From the NCBI RefSeq assembly GCF_003063295.1, contig NZ_MUXF01000016.1, positions 125,421 to 189,420 of the forward strand: a stretch of 64,000 bases of DNA, read 5' to 3'. Positions 27,470 through 36,252 of this stretch are shown here, one piece after another (the stretch's first letter is position 1; each line of letters begins with the position of its first letter). The notes under the pieces were generated by a model that was given only the letters and a program-made list of their open reading frames with translations, was not told the origin of the DNA and ran no database searches. The translations under genes and the position numbers were made by a program. The DNA comes from Arcobacter lacus. Its GTDB lineage: Bacteria > Campylobacterota > Campylobacteria > Campylobacterales > Arcobacteraceae.

Positions 27470-28467
27470 TCTGCTTCCGTTGCTATTTCTACTGCTCTTT
27501 TAGTATATTTACCAACTTCATTTAGTGAAATTGGATCTTGCTTAAATGTTCCCCATGATTGAACAATTTCAGAAGCTTTTGCATTTGGATTTACAGGGAA
27601 CTCTTGGTTTGCTTCAGCGAAAACTTCTTGTGCTTCAACTGAACTTAGATATTCTATAAATTTAATAGCATTTTGTTTATTTGTTGCAAAGTTTGTAACA
27701 CCAGCACCTGTAATATTCATATGAGTTCCAGTTGTTTTTTGTGCAGGGAAAAAGATTTTTAAACTTTTTGCAATTTCTTGATCTTTTTTATCTTTACTTA
27801 TTAACATAACACCTAAATAATAAGTGTTTACAATAGCAATATCAGCATCTCCAGCTCCAACAGCTATAATTTGATCTTTATCTGCACCTTTTGGATTATG
27901 TGGCATGTTTTCAACTAATCCTTTTGCAAAAGCTAAAGCTTTTTCTTCTCCATAGTTTGCAATTATTGAAGCTAATAAAGATTTATTATAACCGCTTGTT
28001 GATGAACGTGTAACAATTTTATTTTTAAATTTTGGGTCAGCAAGACTTAAATAATCACTTAAATCATCTGGATTTACTTTTTTAGGATTATAAACAAAAA
28101 CTCTTGCTCTTTGAGTAAGTGCAAACCAATTATTATCTGGATCTCTTAATTTTTCAGGTACATTTTCTGTTAATATTTTTGATTCAATTGGTTGAAGAAG
28201 ATGTCTTTTTTTTGCTTGATATAAATTTCCAATATCTGCAGTTATAAGCACATCAGCAGGAGTATTTGCCCCTTCAATAGCCAGTTTTGCTACAAGTTCT
28301 TCTGCTTGAGCTGTTATTACATTTACTTTTATTCCTGTTTCTTGTTCAAATTTTTTATATATTATTTTATCTGAATCATAATGTCTTTGAGAATATACAT
28401 TTACTTCATTCGCAGCAAATAGTGAAGATGCAAGTAAAATAGTGCTTAGTGTTAATTTTTTTATCAT
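27460..28467 (-). CDS. fbpA: Ferric-iron periplasmic binding protein
   Basis: A 335-residue protein: signal peptide of about 18 residues (ending SLFA-ANE) and a transferrin-like periplasmic binding fold. NVYSQRHYDSD gives the first iron-site residues, and the Tyr pair in NTYYLG near residue 220 is the classical Fe(III) ligand pair. The ATG at 28467 is preferred over an in-frame ATG at 28584, which would place a non-signal stretch before the signal peptide and cover a Fur-like site. Two Fur-box-like sites lie upstream. It delivers ferric iron to FbpBC. Confidence 0.94.
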   Translation of the reverse strand: MIKKLTLSTILLASSLFAANEVNVYSQRHYDSDKIIYKKFEQETGIKVNVITAQAEELVAKLAIEGANTPADVLITADIGNLYQAKKRHLLQPIESKILTENVPEKLRDPDNNWFALTQRARVFVYNPKKVNPDDLSDYLSLADPKFKNKIVTRSSTSGYNKSLLASIIANYGEEKALAFAKGLVENMPHNPKGADKDQIIAVGAGDADIAIVNTYYLGVMLISKDKKDQEIAKSLKIFFPAQKTTGTHMNITGAGVTNFATNKQNAIKFIEYLSSVEAQEVFAEANQEFPVNPNAKASEIVQSWGTFKQDPISLNEVGKYTKRAVEIATEADWK

Positions 28468-28542
28468 TTTAAACTCTCTATAAATAATTTTAAAATTTAG
28501 GTCGAATGATACACTTTCTAAACTTTGATAACTCTTAATACT

Positions 28543-28561
28543 AAGAATGATTATCAAATGT
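28543..28561 (-). promoter_or_regulatory. Fur-box-like site 1 upstream of fbpA
   Basis: The minus-strand core GATAATCATTCTT matches 11 of 13 bases of the right part of the Fur consensus. The left hexamer is poor. It lies 76 bp before the fbpA start. Confidence 0.5.
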
Positions 28562-28635
28562 TGATAAACTTTATCATAAAGCATATTATTGCTATAATAA
28601 CTAAATTAAAAATTAGGAAAATAAATATGGTACTG

Positions 28636-28654
28636 ATGATTGATAATCATTAAA
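28636..28654. promoter_or_regulatory. Fur-box-like site 2 in the fbpA upstream region
   Basis: The plus-strand ATGATTGATAATCATTAAA shares 13 of 19 bases with the Fur consensus. It is 169 bp from fbpA. It could be an extended Fur site or belong to a promoter pointing the other way. Confidence 0.45.
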
Positions 28655-28775
28655 ATCATTAAATACATAAAACTACATAATACTATAAAGCCCCATATTT
28701 AAGTACTTTGTAAATCTTTTTCAAATATAATAAAATCTATAAAAATGTACAAAAATGGCTTAAAATATAAAGAAA

Positions 28776-28794
28776 GGGTAGCTATAGGGTAGCA
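28776..28794 (+). repeat. Left attachment repeat (attL candidate)
   Basis: GGGTAGCTATAGGGTAGCA, identical to 61350-61368. The unit is itself two GGGTAGC copies separated by TATA, which could be the pair of core-type sites bound by the integrase. No tRNA gene is seen at the site. Confidence 0.8.
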
Positions 28795-28800
28795 CGATTT

Positions 28801-29943
28801 ATGTCAAAAAGAATCAAATCAAAAAAGTATATAGGCGTTTATTATCGGGACTTAGCTAATAATGATAGAGTATTTGAATTTACCTATAAAGATATAAATG
28901 GGATTAAGAAATGGGTAAAAGTTGGATTAGCTTCGCATAATATTAACGAAGCATATGCAAATAGAAAGAGAATTGAGACTATTAGTAAAATAAAATTAGA
29001 TGGAGATGAGCCTGATTTTATAAAGAAAAGAAAAGCAGTTAAAAAGCTTATGTTAAATACTGTAGCTGTTGAGTATTTCAAAGATTATGAAACACGCTCT
29101 AAGCCAAACATATTTAAAGAGTCACTTTTTAAATATCAAAATAAAATAGAGCCATATTTTGGTAGCAAAGCAATAGATGAAATAAATAAAGAGTCCATAG
29201 ATAAATGGTTAAATGCTTTTAAGGGTGAGTATAAACAGGCTTCTATAAATAGTTATCATGCAACATTTAAGGCTATAATTAATTTTGGTATTAAAGAATT
29301 TAAAGAGTTAGAAAATATTGCTAATCCCCTTAGCAAAATATCTATAAAAGATCCACAAAATGAGAGAGAACGAGTTTTATCTACAAATGAAATCAAACAT
29401 CTCTTTGATTGCTTAATTCATAAGCCAAAAGCATATTTATATGTTTCGGTTGCTCTTGGTACAGGAGCTAGACCACAAGCAATAATCACCACACAAAAAA
29501 AAGATTTGGATATTCCTAATAGAACATTGACATTTCCAGCACTTAAAAAAGGGAAAAGATATCCAGTTCCACTTATAGAGTCTTTATTTCAGAAACTAAT
29601 AGAAGCAACAAAAGATTTAAAACCAGATGACTATATTTTTCATCCTGATAATCCAAAAACTGACACAACTAGACCAATTACTTATGAAGGAATGAAAGGT
29701 CAAATACAACCACTTCTTGATGATTTGTTTAATAGAGGATTTGATAGTAATGATAGAAAACATCGAGTAACATTTTATACTTTTAGGCATACATTTGCGA
29801 CGCATTTAGTAAAAAATTCAAATGTAAATATTTTAGATGTTAAAAAGCTTATGAGTCATAGCAGATTACAAATGACTGAAAGATACACAAAAGTTGAGTT
29901 ACATAAAGGTACTCAAGATGCATTAAATAATTTGTACTCATGA
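28801..29943 (+). CDS. int: Tyrosine recombinase/integrase of the element
   Basis: A 380-residue phage-type integrase: a DUF4102-like/arm-binding N-terminus, a SAM-like core-binding domain at about 85-170 and a catalytic domain from about 190. Catalytic residues visible: R224 in GTGARPQ, R329 and H330 in YTFRHTFATH (the usual HxxR first His is Tyr326 here, a known variant), H353 in LMSHSRLQ and the nucleophile Y362 in ERYTKVE. It begins 6 bp after attL, reading into the element, and should both integrate and, with an excisionase, excise it. Confidence 0.95.
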   Translation: MSKRIKSKKYIGVYYRDLANNDRVFEFTYKDINGIKKWVKVGLASHNINEAYANRKRIETISKIKLDGDEPDFIKKRKAVKKLMLNTVAVEYFKDYETRSKPNIFKESLFKYQNKIEPYFGSKAIDEINKESIDKWLNAFKGEYKQASINSYHATFKAIINFGIKEFKELENIANPLSKISIKDPQNERERVLSTNEIKHLFDCLIHKPKAYLYVSVALGTGARPQAIITTQKKDLDIPNRTLTFPALKKGKRYPVPLIESLFQKLIEATKDLKPDDYIFHPDNPKTDTTRPITYEGMKGQIQPLLDDLFNRGFDSNDRKHRVTFYTFRHTFATHLVKNSNVNILDVKKLMSHSRLQMTERYTKVELHKGTQDALNNLYS

Positions 29944-29990
29944 TGTTAATTATTTAAAATAAAAGTCTTTTAATAAAAGAGTTTTAAAGA

Positions 29991-29996
29991 TATAAT
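29991..29996 (+). promoter_or_regulatory. TATAAT -10 box before the zeta-like gene
   Basis: A consensus -10 hexamer lies 31 bp before the TTG start at 30028 and overlaps an upstream in-frame ATG, which argues that this ATG is not the start. No good -35 is seen. Confidence 0.5.
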
Positions 29997-30027
29997 GTTA
30001 TTTACATTTAGTATAGAGGATTTTAAG

Positions 30028-30687
30028 TTGAACAAATTTGAAAAAATTGCAATTGATTATTTAAACAAAAATAAGAATGCTTTTTTACAAGAGTATACAG
30101 TAAATATAAATCCTATTGATGAAAAAATTGCTATTTTTACTGCTGGTATGAGTGGAGTTGGCAAAACCGAATTAAGTATTTTCTTTAAAGAGACAAATCC
30201 AAATTTTTTACATATTGACACAGATAATATAAGAGATTTTTTTAAATCTGTTGGGTATGATGGACAAAATTCAGATTTATTCCAAAAAGCTTCAAGCCGA
30301 GGATTCAATGAACTCTTTAATTACTCTTTAAAGCAGGGCTTTTCAATAATTTTAGATTCAAATTTATCTAACGTTGATTTGGCTATTCAAAATATTGAAA
30401 GATTATTAAAAAGAGACTATAATGTAGACATATATTATATTTATAACGATCCAAAAGTTTGCTTTGAATATGCAACCAGACGAGAAGTTGTAACACATAG
30501 GAAAGTTCCAAAGGATGTATTTATAAGAAGTAATATTAACTCTTATAATACGGTTTTGGAGTTAAAATCAATATTTAAAGAGAGTATAAATTTACATTTT
30601 ATAGACAAGGAAAATGATTCTTTTTATAAAAATGTTGATGATACTTTTATTATAAATAAAATCGGAGAAAATTTTGAAATTAGATAA
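30028..30687 (+). CDS. Zeta-toxin-like P-loop kinase
   Basis: A 219-residue protein with a zeta-toxin/AAA-type kinase fold: Walker A GMSGVGKT (about residue 40-47), HIDTDNIRDFF with the expected acidic and Arg residues about 20 residues later, ILDSNLSN, and an Arg-rich region (RREVVTHRKVP). Zeta toxins phosphorylate UDP-N-acetylglucosamine and block wall synthesis. The TTG at 30028 with GAGGA 7 bp ahead is chosen because the ATG at 29995 overlaps a TATAAT box. No epsilon/PezA antitoxin gene lies upstream; a short helical ORF overlaps the 3' end and is the only antitoxin candidate. Confidence 0.8.
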   Translation: MNKFEKIAIDYLNKNKNAFLQEYTVNINPIDEKIAIFTAGMSGVGKTELSIFFKETNPNFLHIDTDNIRDFFKSVGYDGQNSDLFQKASSRGFNELFNYSLKQGFSIILDSNLSNVDLAIQNIERLLKRDYNVDIYYIYNDPKVCFEYATRREVVTHRKVPKDVFIRSNINSYNTVLELKSIFKESINLHFIDKENDSFYKNVDDTFIINKIGENFEIR

Positions 30688-30886
30688 TAATTTTATGGAA
30701 AATGCACTAAATAGAATAAATGAATTACAACAGGAAATAATTAATAAATCTAAAAATATAGCTGGTGCTGAAGAGTTTGTAAAACAAAAAATGGCTCTTT
30801 ATGAAGAAGATGAAAAAATTAGACAAATGGCTAAAAATATTCAGTTACAAGAAAAAATAATCACAGAAAAATTTTTTAATAAATAA
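30674..30886 (+). CDS. Small helical protein overlapping the zeta-like gene (antitoxin candidate)
   Basis: A 70-residue, Lys/Glu/Gln-rich, probably all-helical protein that overlaps the kinase gene by 14 bp. The TTG at 30674 has a GGAG ribosome site 6 bp ahead; the ATG at 30695 has none. No family recognised. In canonical epsilon-zeta and PezAT pairs the antitoxin comes first; here the order would be reversed. The antitoxin role is inferred only from size and coupling. Confidence 0.55.
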   Translation: MKLDNNFMENALNRINELQQEIINKSKNIAGAEEFVKQKMALYEEDEKIRQMAKNIQLQEKIITEKFFNK

Positions 30887-30891
30887 AAAAA

Positions 30892-30927
30892 GGAGACTGT
30901 TCAGAGTTTTGTGTCAGTAACTGATAG
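30892..30927. repeat. IS256-like terminal repeat, left copy
   Basis: The sequence is an inverted, diverged match to the end of the IS256 element at 39408-39440. Both share TTTTGTGTCAGT, TGTT before it and CTGATAG after it. It points inward as a left end would. A run of seven A lies just outside each copy. Confidence 0.6.
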
Positions 30928-31015
30928 TTCCTAGAATTTTAGCATATTTAATCTTACTAATCCTAATTTGCGCCAAAAACTACAGGTTGAGGGACTTAAT
31001 TTGAAATATAAATAT

Positions 31016-33877
31016 TTAAAAGCCATTTCTAAGTATATTTTCAAACTCATCAGCAGGAATAGGCTTAGAGTAAAAATAACCTTGAATATTTTCACATCCA
31101 TTTTCAACTAGGAAATCTCTTTGTGCTTTAGTCTCAACACCCTCAGCAATAACTTTTAGATGTAAACTTTTAGCAAGTGCTATCACTGCTTTTGTAATAC
31201 CTACATCCTCTTCATCCTCGGGTAATTCTCTTATAAATGCTTGATCGATTTTTAATTTATCTATTGGTAATCTTTTCAGATATGCTAATGAGGAGTAACC
31301 TGTACCAAAGTCATCAACTGCTAACTCTATACCTAAATCACTAATCTTTTGGAGTATAAGAATAGCTTTTTCAGGATGAGTCATAATCTGACCTTCTGTA
31401 ACTTCTAATTCTAACCATCCTGCTTTACAGTTTGTCTCTTTCATTAACTGTTTAAGTATAAGGATAAAGTCTTTTGTTTGAAGTTGTTTCATAGCAAGGT
31501 TCATTGCTAATACTCCAGGATTCAATCCTTCTTTATACCATTGTGATGTTTGTGCCATTGCAGTTTTCATAACATATCTATCCAACTCGATTATGAGCCC
31601 TGTTGATTCAGCAAGAGGGATAAATTTAGATGGAGAGACTAAGCCCATAGTTGGGTGTTGCCATCTTACTAGTGCTTCCATACCAATTATAGTGTTAGTA
31701 ACACCATTTACTTGTGCTTGATAGTATACGACAAACTCTTCATTTTCCAGAGCAGCTCTTAGGTTAGATTCCATTACAACTCTTTCAAATGCAAGTTCAG
31801 TTAATGTTGAATTATAATATTGGAAATTATTTCTTCCCTCGTCTTTTGCTTTATACATAGCAGAATCTGCAAATTTAAGAAGACTCTGAGCAGAGTCTCC
31901 ATCATCGGGGTATATACTAATGCCTATACTACTAGATACATACAAAATATTATTGTTTATATTTATAGACTGAGCTAAACTCTCTAGTATTTTATTAGAT
32001 ATTAAAGAGGCATCTCGCCCTTGATGTAAATCTTCTAGGATAATTGTAAACTCATCTCCACCTAATCTGGCTAAGGTATCTTCATCTCTTTTAGCTGCTT
32101 TTAGTCTTGTTGTTACTATTTTTAAAATATCATCCCCAATATCATGACCTAATGAATCATTTATTTCTTTAAAATGGTCTAGATCTATGAAAAGGAGTGC
32201 TATCTTGGAGTTATTACGTTTAGCTTTTTCAATGGCTTGTTCCAATCTATCTTGAAATAGAATTCTATTTGGGAGACCTGTTAAAGCATCGTGATGTGCT
32301 TGATAATGTAAACTATTTTTTTGTTCTGCTATTTTATTCTCTGTATTCTTTCTATCAGTTATATCATGAATATACCCATACCATAAAATACTACCATCTT
32401 CAAGGTTTTCTGGTTTAGAAAAACCCTCAACCCAACGCGTACCTTTTTTTGGTAAATTAACTCTGTATTGTATATTCCAATTATTCATTGTTTTAGCTGA
32501 ACTTTGAATTGTATTAATTACCTTATCTAAATCATCTGGATGCAATATTTTAAACACAGGTTGTGCATCTTGAGCTACATCTTGAGGTTCAACTTCATAA
32601 ATATCTTTTATCCCATTACTAGCATAAGGAAAAGAAGAATGTCCATCTGGGAAAAGCTTATATTGAAAAAGAGTTCCAGGCACATTTTGTGTTAGCTTTT
32701 CCAACATCTCATAACTAGAATTAAGTTCAATTGTTCTTTCTTTGACCTTATCTTCAAGTTTGAGTTGATGAGAACGCACACTTGTAATGAGTTTATTGAA
32801 TGCATCTATTAAAAATTGGATTTCATGTCTTGACTTCGATTCTATTTTTTGGGGTAGTTGAATCTCATCAATTTGAGCAACCTCCTGAGAGAGCTTAATA
32901 ATTGGTCTTGTAATCATTCTATAAGTTAAAAATACTCCAAAAAATACAAGAATAATTAATATTAAACTCAAATAGAGTGTCAATTCTTTAAAGCTATCTA
33001 CCGGAGCATAAAGTTCTTCTATGTCAATTTTTACACTCATTCCCCAATTAAGGGAAGGAAGGTATCTCCAAACAGCCAATACCTTCTTGCCTCTGTAATC
33101 AATATAAACACCACTTCCTTGTTCACCATCAAGCGCTTTTGAGATAGCAAAAAAATCATTTCTATCTACTTTTTGTGTTTGAATCATTTTATTATGTCTC
33201 GTTGGAGCTGTAATATGAAATGATTTTCCAGGATTGGAACCTACAATAATCTCGCCACTCTGACCCAGTCCAGAATAACGATTGATAATTTTATAAAACT
33301 CATCATTATCAATTTGTAAAACTATATTGCCTAAAATGTGACCTTTATGGAAAATAGGTACAGATAAAAATGCAGCACTTTTTTTTGATGGTGGATAGTA
33401 AGCAAAGTTTGACACTTCACTTTGAAGAAGTGTATTTGAGCTCTTAATAGTTTTATAAAGTTCTGTTTCTTTGAGCATTGGTCCATGAATATTTAAACCC
33501 AAATCCTCCTCTTTTTTGAGAGTAAAAATAACATCTCCATTGCTTTTAACGAGTAAAATATCGTAATACCCTTTTTCACTCGACACTAATTTTAAATATT
33601 CTATAAAATTTTTATTGAGCTCTCTTTTTTGAAGCAATACATCTATAAATGTTGGTATTTTTGCAAGTGTAGTGCCATCAGAAATTATATTTTGTATATA
33701 AGATTCTATTCTTAAATGTGCACTTTCTGCGATTTCAAGCATTTTTTGTTTAGATTCTTCTTTCAGAGATTTTTCAACAATATTATTTGTTATGAAATAA
33801 GTACTTAGGATTGGAAGCATAGCAATGATAAAAAATAAAACTCCAAGTTCTAAAGCAATAGATTTTAAGAATCTCAA
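31016..33877 (-). CDS. Membrane sensor with dCache, HAMP, PAS, GGDEF and EAL domains
   Basis: A 953-residue protein: TM helix at about 8-30, periplasmic dCache sensor at 32-295, TM at about 300-320, HAMP at about 320-372, PAS at about 395-510 (ending YGYIHDITDRK), GGDEF at 525-690 with intact RLGGDEF (GGDEF at 606-610), and EAL at 700-953 with EAL at 734-736, DDFGTGYSSL and KIDQAFI. Both the cyclase and the phosphodiesterase sites look intact, so the net activity on c-di-GMP is not predictable. It starts 4 bp inside the gene for a periplasmic binding protein, suggesting that protein delivers the ligand to the sensor domain. Confidence 0.92.
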   Translation of the reverse strand: MRFLKSIALELGVLFFIIAMLPILSTYFITNNIVEKSLKEESKQKMLEIAESAHLRIESYIQNIISDGTTLAKIPTFIDVLLQKRELNKNFIEYLKLVSSEKGYYDILLVKSNGDVIFTLKKEEDLGLNIHGPMLKETELYKTIKSSNTLLQSEVSNFAYYPPSKKSAAFLSVPIFHKGHILGNIVLQIDNDEFYKIINRYSGLGQSGEIIVGSNPGKSFHITAPTRHNKMIQTQKVDRNDFFAISKALDGEQGSGVYIDYRGKKVLAVWRYLPSLNWGMSVKIDIEELYAPVDSFKELTLYLSLILIILVFFGVFLTYRMITRPIIKLSQEVAQIDEIQLPQKIESKSRHEIQFLIDAFNKLITSVRSHQLKLEDKVKERTIELNSSYEMLEKLTQNVPGTLFQYKLFPDGHSSFPYASNGIKDIYEVEPQDVAQDAQPVFKILHPDDLDKVINTIQSSAKTMNNWNIQYRVNLPKKGTRWVEGFSKPENLEDGSILWYGYIHDITDRKNTENKIAEQKNSLHYQAHHDALTGLPNRILFQDRLEQAIEKAKRNNSKIALLFIDLDHFKEINDSLGHDIGDDILKIVTTRLKAAKRDEDTLARLGGDEFTIILEDLHQGRDASLISNKILESLAQSININNNILYVSSSIGISIYPDDGDSAQSLLKFADSAMYKAKDEGRNNFQYYNSTLTELAFERVVMESNLRAALENEEFVVYYQAQVNGVTNTIIGMEALVRWQHPTMGLVSPSKFIPLAESTGLIIELDRYVMKTAMAQTSQWYKEGLNPGVLAMNLAMKQLQTKDFILILKQLMKETNCKAGWLELEVTEGQIMTHPEKAILILQKISDLGIELAVDDFGTGYSSLAYLKRLPIDKLKIDQAFIRELPEDEEDVGITKAVIALAKSLHLKVIAEGVETKAQRDFLVENGCENIQGYFYSKPIPADEFENILRNGF

Positions 33878-35118
33878 AGTTCCCCTTTAGATGGAGTAAA
33901 ACTTATGTTTGCCCAGTTTTTATCCCATTGTATATAAAGTGCATTTAAAAACTCATCCCATTCTTTTTTAGTTCTATAACTTGGATAGGGTAATGGACGA
34001 ACCGGCTTTGGAGTATCCCAGATAATTTTAAATTGACCATCTTTTTGTATTTGACCGATTCTTACATTTTTCCAAATATGGTTACTCTTGGCATCTACAC
34101 TTACAGCACCTTCTGGTGCAGCAAAAGAGAGGTTTTTTAGAGCACTTTTTACATCTTTTAGTTCTATGCTATTTGCTATTTTCACCGCTTGTGCCCAAAG
34201 GTGCACACTAATATAGGCAGCTTCCATAGGATCTGTAATTACACTTTGTTCACCATAACGCTTCTTAAAAGCTTTTATAAATATTTGATTTTTATTTGAT
34301 TCAATACTTTGAAAATAGTTCCAAGCCACAAAATCACCCTCAAAACTCTCTGTTCCCATAGCTTTGAGTTCAGATTCAGCGATACTAAAAGATATTGTAG
34401 GGATAACACTTGGTGTGATTCCCCTTTTTCTAAGTGCCTTAAAAAAAGCAACGTTGGTATCACCATTGATTGTGTTCAAAATAATGTCAGGTCTCTTTTT
34501 TACTATATCTTCTACAATACTTTCAACATCACTACTTCCCAGCAACACATATTTTTCAGCTAAAACTTCACCGTTTTGAGATTTTATTTGATCTTTCATA
34601 ATTGCATTTGCTGAGTGAGGGAACACATAATCAGACCCGACTAAATAAAATCTTTTTCCGATTGTGTCCATTGCCCATTTGACTGCAGGAATAATTTGTT
34701 GATTTGGAGCTGCACCTGTGTAGATAATATTGGGTGAACTCTCTAGACCTTCGTATTGAACTGGATAAAATAAAAGGTGGTTGTACTTTTCAAAAAGTGG
34801 TTTAACCGTTTTTCTTGATGCTGATGTCCAGCAACCAAAAACCACATTCACTTTATCTTTTGTGATTAGATTTTCAGCTTCTTTAGCAAAAGTATTCCAG
34901 TTTGAAGCCCCATCTTTTGTAATGGGTTCAATCTTTCTTCCAAGAACTCCACCATTGTTATTGATCTCGTCAATTGCAAAAAGAGTAGAATCAACTACAC
35001 TTTGTTCACTGATTGACATAGTCCCTGAAAGGGAATGAAGAATACCAACTTTGATACTTTCTGCATACACCTTGGAAAAGCATAATAATATTAATAGCAT
35101 AGCTCTAATTGATTTCAT
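33874..35118 (-). CDS. Urea/amide-type periplasmic binding protein
   Basis: A 414-residue type I periplasmic binding protein: signal peptide (about residues 1-19, ending VYA-ES), KVGILHSLSGTMSISE near residue 22, INNNGGVLGRKIEP near 52, WTSASRKTVKP and YPVQYEGLESSPN. These features fit the UrtA/FmdD/AmiC group that binds urea, short amides or similar. No ABC permease or ATPase genes accompany it. Instead it overlaps by 4 bp the gene for a dCache-GGDEF-EAL sensor, so a signalling rather than transport role is likely. The ATG at 35118 gives a clean signal peptide, unlike an upstream in-frame ATG at 35154. Confidence 0.88.
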   Translation of the reverse strand: MKSIRAMLLILLCFSKVYAESIKVGILHSLSGTMSISEQSVVDSTLFAIDEINNNGGVLGRKIEPITKDGASNWNTFAKEAENLITKDKVNVVFGCWTSASRKTVKPLFEKYNHLLFYPVQYEGLESSPNIIYTGAAPNQQIIPAVKWAMDTIGKRFYLVGSDYVFPHSANAIMKDQIKSQNGEVLAEKYVLLGSSDVESIVEDIVKKRPDIILNTINGDTNVAFFKALRKRGITPSVIPTISFSIAESELKAMGTESFEGDFVAWNYFQSIESNKNQIFIKAFKKRYGEQSVITDPMEAAYISVHLWAQAVKIANSIELKDVKSALKNLSFAAPEGAVSVDAKSNHIWKNVRIGQIQKDGQFKIIWDTPKPVRPLPYPSYRTKKEWDEFLNALYIQWDKNWANISFTPSKGEL

Positions 35119-35264
35119 TATAATCCATAAATTTTTTAGTAAATTATTATACAATAACCTGATAAAAATTTACTTTTGAATCTGAATTATAAAGTATGAT
35201 GTTTAATATTAGAAATTAATATTCTAAAGCTCTTATTTTTGGAGCTGTTTTTGCGAATGGAAAG

Positions 35265-35275
35265 TTTGTTCCAAA
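35265..35275 (+). repeat. TTTGTTCCAAA repeat next to the resolvase gene
   Basis: An 11-bp word also present at 38095-38105 and, inverted, at 38035-38045. This copy lies 40 bp past the resolvase stop; the other two flank the IS256 transposase end. Confidence 0.4.
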
Positions 35276-35314
35276 TAAACTTGAATTTTTGAACACATGA
35301 AGTAGTCAAATTGA

Positions 35315-35878
35315 CTACTTCTTCTTAGCTACATCTTTAATTGCTCTATAGATTGTATTACGAGCTACATGAAAAAATTTAGATAACCATTCAACAGACT
35401 TTCCTTTTTCGTGCTGTTTATATATAAAGTTTTTATCTTTATTACCTAGAATAGCTTTTCTACCAAAATGAATACCTTTTTTCTTTGCAGCTTCAATTCC
35501 TTCTCTAACACGTTCATTTATTAAATCACGTTCAAACTCTGCAATAGCACCTAACATTGTGAATAATAGTCTACCTGCTGGAGATGTTGTATCAATGTTT
35601 TGATGTAATACTTTTAAATTTACATCTTTATTTTGTAAAAACTTTGCAATGTTATGAAGGTCTATTACAGACCTTGCTAATCTATCCAGTTTTGTAATAT
35701 AAAGTACATCACCTTCTCTTACAAAGTCCATCATAATATTAAACTGTTCACGATCTGATTCATTTTTTCCTGATCTTTTTTCTGAGAAAATTTTTTCACA
35801 ACCTGAATTCTTGAGTTGATCAATTTGATTCTCAAGATTTTGGCTTGAAGTTGAAACTCTTGCATAACCTACATTCAT
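35315..35878 (-). CDS. Serine recombinase (resolvase/invertase family)
   Basis: A 187-residue small serine recombinase. The catalytic Ser is in ARVSTSSQN (S9-S11 region); further signatures are SGKNESDREQF, LYITKLDRLARS and the long helix GRLLFTMLGAIAEFERDLINERVREG. A C-terminal helix-turn-helix (VEWLSKFFHVARNTIYRAIK) binds DNA. It could resolve transposition cointegrates or invert DNA. The gene ends in a perfect 11-bp inverted repeat (35299-35309 with 35311-35321). The ATG has AAAGGATTTAT upstream. Confidence 0.93.
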   Translation of the reverse strand: MNVGYARVSTSSQNLENQIDQLKNSGCEKIFSEKRSGKNESDREQFNIMMDFVREGDVLYITKLDRLARSVIDLHNIAKFLQNKDVNLKVLHQNIDTTSPAGRLLFTMLGAIAEFERDLINERVREGIEAAKKKGIHFGRKAILGNKDKNFIYKQHEKGKSVEWLSKFFHVARNTIYRAIKDVAKKK

Positions 35879-36221
35879 AATAAATCCTTTGTATTGAACT
35901 TACTATTTATCTCATATATTTGAAAGAATGTAAAGTATAGATTGTTTTCCTAAAAGAACACGTTGTTGAACTTATATTTTTAATTTAAATACTTTTAAAT
36001 TCTAAGTATGAATTTAATCTATTAAAGGAGAATTAAAGTTTATAATCATATTCTAAGACATACCTTTGCTTCACAAATAGCAATAATGGTATCTCTTTTT
36101 TAGATACAAAAACTAATGAATCATAAAGAAATAAATATGACTTTAAAATATATGGAATTAGTTATTTCACAAGATTCTTATAATGAGCAGTAAATAATTA
36201 TTTATAATTAAAGTGCCAAAC

Positions 36222-36230
36222 TGGTATAAT
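36222..36230 (+). promoter_or_regulatory. Extended -10 promoter before the diguanylate cyclase
   Basis: TGGTATAAT is a perfect extended -10 element, 22 bp before the TTG start. The remainder of 35879-36221 is AT-rich; the only other frame of note there is a 25-codon one at 36116-36193, with no coding support. Confidence 0.6.
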
Positions 36231-36252
36231 AAATATAAAAAAATAGGTTAAC

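Noticed and set aside
28468..28775. A tRNA or tmRNA gene as the integration target
   Set aside because: No cloverleaf, T-arm consensus or CCA-like end could be found beside either att repeat.
35299..35321. Perfect 11-bp inverted repeat at the resolvase 3' end as a terminator
   Set aside because: No T run follows on the minus strand and the repeat extends into the coding end, so a terminator call is not justified; it is only mentioned with the resolvase.
36116..36193. A 25-codon frame upstream of the diguanylate cyclase
   Set aside because: No ribosome site at a useful distance, no hydrophobic helix or recognisable pattern; it could be a gene remnant but cannot be supported.
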